64,000 nucleotides of DNA from Parelaphostrongylus tenuis (Eukaryota > Nematoda > Chromadorea > Rhabditida > Metastrongylidae). The translations under genes were made by a program, and so were the position numbers. The notes under the pieces were generated by a model. That model did not search any database and had not been told where the DNA came from. It was given only the letters and a program-made list of their open reading frames with translations. The stretch spans positions 124,001 to 188,000 of the forward strand of contig JAHQIW010007184.1 in the NCBI GenBank assembly GCA_019055375.1, given 5' to 3'. This document shows, piece by piece, positions 46,701-58,700 of the stretch. Numbering within the stretch: the first letter of the stretch is position 1; each line of letters begins with the position of its first letter.

Positions 46701-49700
46701 TAAATATCCAGTCAACCAGTAAGCCAACCCACAATTGAATGCAAAGCCACTTACACCGGTTTTTTGATGTTATCTAACGTCGATCGCTCTGCAACCGAGG
46801 GCTTAGAGTTGCTTGGATTAATCTTTAAATTGCTTGTAAAGTTTTACTAAAAAAGTGCTGATAGCTGATTCCGGGCTTTTCAGCTGTACTTGGCGATTAC
46901 ATTGGCTGCCGTAGTGACGATTACCGGTGTGTTTTCATTTTATCAGGAGTCAAAAAGTGGAAATATAATGAGTTCATTCGCTAGTATGATACCTACAATG
47001 GCACATGTAAGTACAAATTTTCATTTCATAAATCTATTGTTCGATGTGAGGCGTTCGCCGGCACTATATGTTTCAACCCAACTATGTAGAAATTTCCTCT
47101 GGAAAGAAAACCTTCCTCATATATTCTTATTCTTTCTGCTTCCTTAAAATCAAGTGAATGAGCAGGAAATGTAGATAGAACAACTGCTGAGTCTGTGGGT
47201 GAAGTACCCGTGGAGTCTTTGTCCTGACTACGTGTGCCAATTGAACTCTTTCAGTACTGCTTACTCATGGGATGCATCGAGCACGTTTTATTAAGTAAAT
47301 ACAGATTGATAATTTTGTAAGCATTTCTGAAAATGAGTATTGGACTGTAGTTAGTAAATTAGACAACACAAGCTATCATAAATGCTTTTTTGAATAGTTG
47401 TACTATTGAAAGTATTGGAGGAACAATTAGATGATTCTGTTGATGTTTGACTATCAATCGACGAGCAACAGGAAACGGAAATCTAGTTGGGGTGAGAAGA
47501 TTACGGTGTCCCTCAACGTGACAGTTGATGATGAGTACGTCCTTGCATCAATCATGAGAATCTCTATATATTTTTCGTCGCTGTTTAAGATCTTGATAGA
47601 TTTCTCTTTCCTTTCCTTTTTTGCAAAACCCCTGTAAAGTCCAAAATTTTGGTGAGGCTGGCGGTGATCATTGAAAATTTGAGAAATCGAAATTTGTCCG
47701 AAAATAATGAACCGGCTGTTTAACGGAGTTTTGCATCGGCTCACCAAAAGTGATAGTGATATATTGTCCTGGTAACATCTACTTTTGTTTATCAAGAAAT
47801 AATCTCAGGTTATTCGAGACGGTAAAATAATGGATGTCAAAGTCGAGCAAGTGGTGATTGGTGACGTCGTTGAGATCACTGGCGGAGATAAAGTGCCAGC
47901 TGATCTCAGAATTTTTCAAGCAAGAGGACTCAAGGTAATACTTTCTGCTAAAATTCGAAAAAAATGGTTGTGATGACTAATATTTGAGTTCTGCAGTAAT
48001 TTACTGCATTTTTTGCAGTGCCATAATCATTCATACATTCCCAAGAGATCTGAGCGGTGAGCAAAAAGTCGACCTCAGGCGGAAATCGAACCCGCGCTCC
48101 AACCCAGTGATACAGTAAAAATGCTAGAAATTGCGGATATTAGTTATCACAGTGGCTGTCAGCTCAACTGGGTTTATTAAGCGAAATCGCATACCCGACC
48201 AAACCTGTCAAATATTGGTGGCTGATAGCTAATACAAAGATGTTGAACAATGAGTGGTACCGCAAATGTGTCTCGGTGGTGTGATGGTGTAGCGCGCGTC
48301 CACGGATGGGGTGGAGCACCGGTTCGATTCCCAACTGATGCCGCGTTTTCAATCACCACGCAATACTCTTGAAAATGGTCATGTTTGAATAAAAGTAACT
48401 GTGCAAGGTAACTTGAGCGATTGACTAACTGTCCAGTTGATCAAACAGTGCCATTGTTGCTTGGTGAAGTTTACACAAAAATCTTCTTAGTTCTATTCAT
48501 GAATCTTCCTTATTTGACGACATTCAATATATTTGAAATAAAGGTTAAGTGAGTAAATAGGTAAATAATGCTAATTGGACTAAAATTGGCTTCAATATTA
48601 GTCCGTTGACGTGCTAGAGCTATCACTAACGACCAACAAAATTTGTAATTGAGGAAAATTTTTGCATAGTTGCCTGAAGTGAATAGATTTCCATTACAGG
48701 TAGATAACTCGTCACTGACCGGTGAATCAGAACCACAAGTTCGAACTGCCGAATTTACTCACAAGAATCCTCTTGAGTCAAAAAATGTGGTTATGTTCTC
48801 GACAAATGTGCTGGAAGGAAGAGGACGGGGAGTTGTCATTCTCACAGCAGACAATACAGTATGAACATTGACCTTGCTTTTTTACTTTTACATCTCAAGG
48901 AAATCTCGAATTGGGTAACATGTTTCCAGTTCATATAGTTTCTAACAGTGCTATAAAAAAGAACTTGACCATTACATTGTCCACTCCTGTCACTCCTTTC
49001 AACGATAAAGAGGATTCAATACCATATCAATCAAAGAGGGTGTGTGTAGTGGCAGTGCTTGGAGCTGTCCTGTCACACACGCGTGACTGATGCTTTGCTT
49101 CCTCTAACGTTCCATCCATACGAGGTCGGTGAACACGTACCACATTTGTCCGGGAGGATAACTGCCTTGTCGTGCAGTAGGCCACGGCCAGTCCCAGTAA
49201 GCACCATGTGTGCATTCAATCACCTCTAGTAGTTTGTAATCTAGTCACATTCGTCGCATAATCCTCAGTATTCATCGTCGCGACAAGCTTTATGCTTCAT
49301 CTCTCTATCGATTGATCATAAAAATACAAGGTATCAAATTTTCATGGCTAATAACTTCTATGAGGATGCGCCATGCACACGCCTTAAAGCATTGGTAGAG
49401 GTGAATTAATGTAACTTTATACAATGACGTGCGGTGCCCTACAAATCTATCACGTCGCAGCTGCTTTCTTCTTATGAGAGGTTAATGCCATTTAGACCAC
49501 ATCAAAAGATGGAACTTTTGATGGGCTTAACGCAACATCGAATCAATGATCACGCTTGAACCACAAGGCCCCTCTGCCCATTACGATTTGCGCACCCTCT
49601 AATTAGAGGTACTCCTAAACAATACGCTGTTGTTGGTATCTGAGATCAGAACACCGCGTCTCCCTTCTCATAGTTGATCAAGAAAAGAATAATGAACAAA

Positions 49701-52700
49701 AGTGAAGACATCTCTCACTGATTATTTTCTTCACACATTCGCGGCCATAATGACATTATATCGTCCAAAGCTCGTTTTCCTCCCTTTTTGGATCGAACAA
49801 CGGAATGATAAAAAGAATAAACTCAGTGGGCCCACTTTTCGTATTTTACGGAATACATAGATCGACTTCGATGACCATGAATGTCTCGGTGCGGTAACAC
49901 TCACCAATCATTCGACCGCGAATGTGTGAACGCTCATCATGCATCAGATTCTGATTAGCATCATAGAAGTGACTGAATGCATATTTTGTTTATGTAGTAA
50001 TTTACTGTGGGCTTTACATCTGTCGAATTTATATTTCCACGTTCTCATTGAGATGTGATATCAGTTGTTGACACCGGGATGACGAAGGGGCTGGTCTACT
50101 CAGAACGCAAATAACCATTGAGATATTTGCAAAAAATTGCTAACCCCTGGACCAGATACTCCCTATGTGGATAATTTTTCATGCAATCTGTTCGCAATTT
50201 GCTGCACAGGTTTCAACCACCTGAACCTTTGGCACCTGCTTGAGAATTTCGTCATTATAATTCTCAAGAATGTTTATGGCCTTACCCGAGGTTGGTACGC
50301 CAGAGCTATACACGCGTTACGGAGGTCTCGCCCGCCTGGTCAGTGGCCCACGATAGCACAATGCCATTGTACGTTGTGCCGTTGCCACATACGTGTCCCG
50401 CCCTGCTACAATCAGTGCTTAATGTGGGCCGTGAGGCACTGACGAGGGGGGCGAGGCTCGCGAAACACGTATATGGCTCTGGCGTACCAACCTCGTGTAA
50501 GGCTTTGAAATTCTTAAGAATTATATTGAAACTTTAATGCAAAATCAGTAGATGATATGGATTTCGTCGTTGATATCAATGTCGTAGAGTACCGCTCCAG
50601 ACGATTCTCCTTGCAGTCCTTGAGATGACTGGAAGGAAGCGTTCGTTGGTCAACTGCAAGATACTTTTGAAGAAGGATTGAATCAACATTTTGCTTTCTA
50701 ATTTATCGCATCACTAGTCAATGCGCTACGCCAGTCGCTATGAAGGTAATGGTGAACGGGAACTGGTACTGAAGGCAAACAAATTGTCCGATGTAAACGC
50801 AATTATTCGTATTAATGTAAAGTACGATTGTAGCATGCCGGTTTATCTATCCTCTCAGGCAAGTCTTGTGTCCATCAGCCATCCTCAGAGGTATAGAATG
50901 GATAGTGGGCCTTAGGCACGGAATTAAATTGGCGATCGCTCCAGTAGGTATATCAAAATGGCAGTTGAAACGGCGCTGCACGCCCTCAGTTTTCATTTAT
51001 ATAAGGAAGTCCTTGCAAAAGGCAGTGAGAAAAAGTCGAGTTTGAGAGCAACTTTTGTATTCTATCGCAATGAGTGTTATCTGCTTCCTGAATATACGTA
51101 CAAAGCTTACATATACATGAGCGTCTGAAAATCATAAGTAGAGGAAGCAAATATATTAGCGTTCAAGGGTATTCATCAAGCGATTTTCAGGTGGTTGGCA
51201 GAATCGCGGCACTTACCGCGCAAGTCTCATCCGGTCCAAGTCCTATCGCGAAAGAGATTTATCACTTTATCCACATTATAACCTTTGTGGCACTAAGCGT
51301 TGGCGTGGTATTCTTTGTGTTGTCCCTCATTTACGGTTATACACTCATTCATGTAAGTTTGCTAATATTACTTTCATCTTTCCGCATTTTCAACACCATG
51401 TTTCGTTGAGTAAAATAATGTAAAATTTTTTGAAAGTATTGGGTATGTTGCAGGCGCTTATCTTCTTTATGGGAATTGTCGTTGCCAATGTTCCTGAAGG
51501 AATTGTGGCCACGGTTACGGTACGTGCACACTTATGTGTGAAGAATTGCGTTTGGATCACCAATTAGTTAATAAAATGGATCCTCCTAATGATACAATAG
51601 GTATTGTTTGAGCAGTCTGCCCGAACGTGTCCGAGATAGTATGCATTGCTCTTCCTACAAGCCAGCAACTAATATGAAAAGTATTAGCTTATGAGGGCCG
51701 GTATTGCTCGACTTTGTGCGTTCACAAAACATTAGAAAGAACGGCAGCCTATAAGGCAGACAAGGTAGACACCCTGAGTTTTTTTCCCTGTTAGCAGCAG
51801 GACTTCATGACGCTCTATCAGTACAGTAGGTAATAGGTCCCGTATCTTATGTAATCATGTTGGCGCAGCAAAACTTGCGCTGTGCAAACCCTGTCAGTCA
51901 TAAAAAGTTGCAGTATCGCTTAAGAATCATTTCTTATGCATCATGTCAGTGATCATGCTAAAGAAGTACTTTTTCGACAATTGAAATGAGTAAAACATTA
52001 TGTAATGGGTAGTGCATTTCGGGATACAGCAGCTAAAAGTCTACCATGCTAGTATGTGTGCCAAAACATCCCACGGAACAGTAACATTCGGTGTGAAAAT
52101 GGCAATACCCAAATTTCAATATTCACTATGAGACAAAAACGGACGTGATATCCATTGTTTTAAGGTTTGTCTCACTTTAACGGCTGTCAAAATGCGTAAA
52201 AAGAATTGTTTGGTTAAAAATCTTGAGGCTGTCGAGACTCTGGGTTCGACGTCCACAATATGCTCGGATAAAACAGGAACACTCACTCAGAATCGCATGA
52301 CCGTAACGCACTTGTGGTAAGAAAAACGTGATGTTTATTAAGCTATTCTGAAATTATGACAATTCTTCTGTCACTTAGTAATAGTTATCTTACCAATCCT
52401 CTCTTGAGCTTTAATTAGTACCATTATAATATCCATGAAGATAGTTTAACCAACTATATTGAAAAAAAACATCTACCAAAAACTGTACATGCTGATAGTA
52501 TATTTGTGCAATCGATCCTCTAAGTAATCCGAATGCCTGAGAATGGAGTTCATCTTTTCTTCTAGAAATAGTTTCGTTTCGTTTTCACCGTTCGTTTCGA
52601 GTGTTTTCATGAGACCATGTTCAAATTTCAATGAAAGTGGTAATAATTTTTGAGCCATGCATGTGGTAAGACTACCGCAGCCTCTTTCATTGTGTTCAAA

Positions 52701-55700
52701 GTCGAATTTTCCAAGACGTAGTTTTCCAGATTAACGCTGATTTGAGTCTTCGTCAATAGTTTCTTCGACACATATCAATGATGTTCTGAGCCTTTTGCTT
52801 TGCATACGACCGAGTTTGATTTTGTAGAAGTTGGAATTACAAATTTTAGCACTACAAAAATGCAGTTTATGTTTTTATTCAATCAGACACAGCAAAATTG
52901 TGTAAAATGGGCCTCGAAGGCAAGTGTAGTGGTTCAGTATTAAGGAAAATGCAAAACTGGTGAAGAATCATACAAAAAACTTGGAATTACGATTTGAACA
53001 TTGATTTCAAAATAAATGATACATGAATAGTTGAAAGTCAACTTATTTATCTTGTTTTTCAATTAATCTCTGCATATTAGGTTCGATGGTAAGATTGCCG
53101 AGGCACAGCATTGCCTTCCAAGTGGAAAAACCCCCCAGCTCACCCATCACCCGGAAGGAACTGAGAAGCTATTAATTAGATGTGCAGCACTTTGTAGCAC
53201 GAGCAAGTTCAAGGTATTCAAAGCTTCTCTTTCATCCCGCTAAAAATACTGTTTTCCGTCTTCATAGTCAGCAATTACCACGCGAATAGTCTATGGCTAG
53301 ATAAAATCACGTATAAAAAGTCTTTTTCGTTTCAGAGTGAGGACTTTTCGGTACCTCTTGCTCGACGAGAAACAACCGGTGACGCTTCTGAAGTTGCGAT
53401 TATGAAGTACTGTGAATTGATTCTAGGCGATGGAGGAACCAAGAAAATGCGCGACAAGTTACCGAAAGTTGCCGAAATCCCCTTCAACTCAACCAACAAG
53501 TACCAGGTACATGAATGTCAAGGCCAAAAATACTAAAGCGCTTGCTGAATTTAGTAAATTATCAGATGTTAATACGTAGTTTTATTATGCCGAGCTCCCC
53601 TAAGTGACTTGCAGCCTCATGACTACTTAAGGTGGTTGAGGTGTCAAGTTGTAACTATAGTAAAGTTCCATCCCTCCAGCAGCGTACACAGCCTCACAAT
53701 GCACTCAAAACTTTCTTAACTCTGATCAAAAATTACGGCAGAAATAGTGGGGTCACCTGTGGTTATATTCTTATTGGAAACAGTGAAGAATTCGTTCAAA
53801 AAATGTTCTATTCGTGATACCTCTTTATATCGATCATTTTTATTAGTTTTCAATAAAATCAGAGGGACTTGTTTCATACGGAGATAGAAAAATTCATCAG
53901 ATAAAAAACTTTTTTTATTTAACCACTTCTAGGGGTGGTATGATGCTTCAAATATGCTCATTGATGTAGAGCAATGTGCAAAACTTCCGCGTCAGCCGGG
54001 ACAAGAACCCGCACCTCACTCTCCGAGAGCGCGTGCTCTATTTGTTACACTACTGACGCCCATTTTACACATCTCTCTACGCTACAGCACATCTATCTGT
54101 CAGCCGCCAGCGTCAGTATTGTAAAGGATAGAGCACGCGCTGACGGAAAGAGTGAGGTGTGGGTTCTAGCCCAGCCTGATGCGAGAGTTTTGCTCGTCAC
54201 TCTACATCAATGGGTATATTCGAAGTGTAGAGTTACATGAGCTGTAGCGTAGAAAGAGAGATGTGCAAAATGGGCGTTAGTAGTGTAACGGATAGAGCAC
54301 GTGCTCCCGGAAGGAGTGAGGTGCGGGCTCTAGTCTCGCCTGACGCGAAAGTTTTTCACATCACTCTATATCAATGGGTAAAAATTCATCAGTTTTGAAT
54401 TTATGTTTTGACTCTGACTTGATCAAGCTCGCAATTCAGCTTTTATATAACTTTGTCATGAAGAGATGAGTAAACCGACTATTTGAAATTTTCCACTAAA
54501 CTAAGCGTAAATAAGCCTATGAGGTAGCAATGTGTCCGTATATCAAATTCAAATGTAACTATCAGTGTTATCTTTTTCTAGGTTTCGATTCACCAAAACG
54601 GTAATCAGTTTTTGTTGGCGATGAAAGGCGCACCGGAGAAAATACTAAAAGCTTGCTCAACATTGATGATCGATGGTAACGAGATTGCAAAAGATCTCAA
54701 ATTTGAAGAAGATTTCACGAAGGTATCGAGTTATACTTTTTGATTGTACGGAAACATGGATCACCTCAAATTTCAGCACAACAACATTGGACGGGCATAG
54801 CAATTTATGAATTCTGAAATATTTATGACTCTATTTATTCTGTGTAGCACTGCCCAATATACCACCTCCTGACATTTTTTGCCTAAAAAGAAGACCCAGA
54901 GGATATCACTGTGAGCATCAATGTAAAGGGCTGTGTAGAAGGAGCGTTGTAATGATGAAAGACTGTGCGCCAAATCAGATGCGCCACATGCGCACATTCC
55001 ATTGAGTCGGTCATGTAAGGTGAAAAAATTAACACGATCATCGAAGGAGTGGAGACGAGAAGACACTGCCAGCTGCACGTAATTTGTGATCCGGTGAAAC
55101 GAGACCTCAAGTGTGAAACGCTGGCTTATTTTCGCTGTTGCAGCACTCTTGGGAGGATTTTAAAAAAAGATTACAGCCTTTTTCTCCGAGATTTGAGCTA
55201 TGAAATGATTGCTGAAATTCCGAGAAAAAATCAAAAGTGTTGACCTCAGAAGGCAAAAAATGCTTTCCACGAACGGAAAGCCAGATCAGTGACCGGGGGA
55301 TAACTTGTATAGGCGATAGAGTAGCTAACGAGGATACCAGTAATGTGCGGCTAGCACATGCTTCGGGTAAAAATGGCAAAGTGGTTCAAATCTCGCTCGA
55401 GGTCCAGGAATTTTACATACCACATAAATTTAAATTCCCCAATGCATTGCAAAATTGGTATGAAGCAAAAGAGTTAAGCATTTTTTCTGTTTCAGGTCTA
55501 TGAACTACTCGGCGGTTTTGGTGAACGAGTACTTGGTTTCTGTGATTTGGAGCTGGATACGGAAAAATTTCCACCAAACTTTGCTTTTGACACCGAAAAA
55601 CCAAACTTTCCTCATACAAGTATGAATCATATTTATCTTCATAGATGCCTAAAAAAAGTTGGTAAAACGTGGGAAATTTCAAAATTAAAAATAGAGAAAT

Positions 55701-58700
55701 AAAAATAATCAAGATGATCACCAATTCTGATATTTTTATTCTTAACAACTTATGTGCACCTCAGTTCGTTTTTTTACGTCACTTAGTTGGAGTTGAGTAG
55801 AGTAAATAAATCTCTTTTTTCCATCATTTTTCGGCTGTTAAAGATAGTCTTCCTTAAGTCAGTAATTTATATTAATTTGGCAGATCTACGATTTCTTGGA
55901 TTGATATCAATGATTGATCCACCACGACCTGGTGTCCCTCAAGCTGTACAGCTTTGTCAGTCGGCCGGTATTAAGGTTAGAGGCTTTGCAATGATTGCAG
56001 ATCTTTCAAATACTTCTAACATGTAGAATAATTAGCTCAATACTCAAGATACTTCTAGACACTTTGTTATCCTTTGTCACAGTGCTTTTTTCACTGTGGG
56101 TATCCCACTACTTCTTGTAATCAATCGTTTTTTTTCCTCCTTGAACGTTGCAGGATGCTGCTTGAGAGCGTCTCCTTGAAATATCGAGGATAGGCTGACG
56201 GTGGTGTCGAAAAGACGTTCATTGTTAACTGCCGGGAAGTGTTGGGTGGGGTTCGCCCCACGAGGGCTGCAACGAGCATCGCAACCACTCGACCATGGGG
56301 CCCTGAAACAATGTTCATGATATGTACAATGTACTAATTTATTGGTCTGAGTGAGATTTGGGTAAAAGCTGTGAAGGTCATCAAAAGAGCTGAAACGGTT
56401 ACTCTTCTGAAGCAGAAATGCACAATAACGTTTATCAGTTGCTGCGAAATTACACTATTTTTCGAATACTTATTTAACAGTTATGTTCAGTGATCATACA
56501 CCAGTAATAATAGGATTGTGCTACCTTCGAAAGAACTGTTGATTGAAGAAATTTTGCCGATTTCACATAACTAATAGCTGTCAGCGTAACTGGGCTCAAT
56601 GCGGATGTGTGCTTAGTAGCCAAATTGTTGACGGTAGCTTGCTGACACACCGGTCCTTTTCATCGCAAAGGAATGATAGCAGAACAGGATACGTGCCTTC
56701 GGTAAAGGGTTAAACATGTGTTTAGTCTTGCCCAAGATTCAAATTCTTGCATAACCTCAGAGTCATTGCACTTATAATCAGTACAGAACACCACCGCCAG
56801 AAGAGCTGTTTGGCATGAATTTCTTGTCAATTACATACTCTTCGATTCTCGCAACAATCACATCGCAGTATAATATTTTTTTCTTAGCAACTATACTGCT
56901 GAAACATAGTCTATCGGATAATAGGGACGCGGAAGCTAATTTTAAGAGGGAAAATCGGTCAAGTTTCAATGAAAATACTACTAAATACAAAATGGCAAGC
57001 AGTTATAATGTGTCCATAAGTACTTGCAACTAGCCACTTAATATTTATATGACTTTCTCTTCTAAGTCGTCAGTGAACAGTAAAAATCAAGCATTTTACT
57101 GGTTCTAGGTGGTGATGGTTACTGGTGATCATCCGATTACTGCGAAGGCTATCGCCCGTCAAGTTCATATCATTTCTAGAAAAGCTCGAGTAGGTTTTAT
57201 CAGTATTCACACTAAATAGTGCATGGAATTAGGAGCTCATAGCAACTAGATAGAAAGCGCTTGCTAGGATATGATGTTTTAGGTTACGGAGCTTATCGAT
57301 GATTATCCAGGAGCTCCTGAAAATGAACGTTACGGCGAGGGAAGGTGGGTATGCCCTCCATTCTCCTAAAGCTTACTATCGATACAACTACTTTTGAAGT
57401 GCTGTTAAGAAAAAACAAAATGTTTAGCATTAGGACAAAGCAGCAGGCCCTATACTGCTATCCATATGGCTAGTTAGAATTTTTTGATGAATTGGTGAAA
57501 GTTACACACCCTAACATCGAACGCAGGACGCAGTGCAATGGCCCTTGAAGATCATTTCTTAGGCTAAAACCTACAACGGCAGTAGTTGTACATGGTGAGC
57601 AGCTTAAACAACTCAGCAGTGCGACATTACGGGAAATTGTCAGCCGTTATCGGCAGGTATGTATGAAAGACAACAGAAAGAAACGACCACATAACTTTTT
57701 TTTACAACGATAGGTTATCCTCTCATATTATGAATTCGAAGGTCGTTTTTGCTCGAACATCTCCGACTCAGAAGCTGCAAATTGTTGAAGCCTATCAGTG
57801 TACTAAGGAAGTTGTCGGTGTGACTGGTGATGGTGTGAACGATGCGCCAGCTTTACGTAAAGCTGACATTGGTTAGTTGCAGTCACAGCATCTCGTTTTA
57901 TTCTTGTTGTTGGAATCAGAAAAGGCACACTATTAACTAACAACATCTGTTTTAGTATTTTGTAATAGTCATTTCAGTTGGTACCCGTGTCTACCATTTT
58001 TTTGGCTGATATATCTCAGTAGCGCTGAAAATAAAATTGAAAAAAGATAATACCAGTCATTGATGTTTACAGACATTTGAGTGGTCCTGCATGGCTTACA
58101 TAGGTCATCGGACTGACCAAGAGTTACGTGAAGTAGTGACCTTTTGTAGTTGTATTTTTCTTGTGCATACAATATCTAGATGACAACAGGTGAATTGGTA
58201 TGAATGGTAAACTGGCACATCAATAAAAGTTCAAAAGAGTTTCCTAAAAATTTGCTTGTCTTGATCGCGTCGAATGCGACTATTTTGACTAATTTAGATG
58301 AGAATTACAATAGTTTGTTCCAGGTTCACGAATGTTCATTTTCTATAAAAGATGCTCTATGAAAGGTATCTGCAGCACCATAAGAAATTCCTCATTCAGG
58401 AATTGCTATGGGCATTGCTGGTACAGATGTATCAAAGCAGGCCGCTGATATGATTCTTTTGAACGACAATTTGCGTCGATTGTCACCGGTGTTGAAGAAG
58501 GCCGTCTAATCTTTGACAATTGAAGAAGAGTATAGCTTACACGCTCACTTCGAACATTCCAGGTACAAAAAAACGCTTCAGAATTCGAGATTTCTAGAGT
58601 TGCGAACGGAAAATAGATAATGTTAACTTTTGCAATTATGAATCATTCAGTGTTTTCTTGATAAGCGAAAGCGAGGTTGTTAACTATAAGATTTCACTAG

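Larger units (their letters stand above)
48859..51190 (+). other. ATPase intron 7 (2.3 kb)
   Basis: It holds a family 3 repeat (49030-49225), a complete foldback element (50287-50495) and a short family 2-like fragment near 50580-50665 (GACGATTCTCCTTGCAGTCC). Nothing else is recognised. Confidence 0.55.
55884..57871 (+). other. ATPase exons 15-19: phosphorylation domain, second half
   Basis: Exon 15 encodes [17 protein letters not shown], exon 16 [16 protein letters not shown], exons 17-18 a variable loop ([19 protein letters not shown]) with [12 protein letters not shown]. Exon 19 encodes [19 protein letters not shown] and [17 protein letters not shown]. All Mg2+ and phosphate-handling residues are in place. 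The acceptor of exon 19 that keeps frame (TTCGAAG, ending 57741) is weak; a better-looking one at 57715 would shift the frame. Confidence 0.92.
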
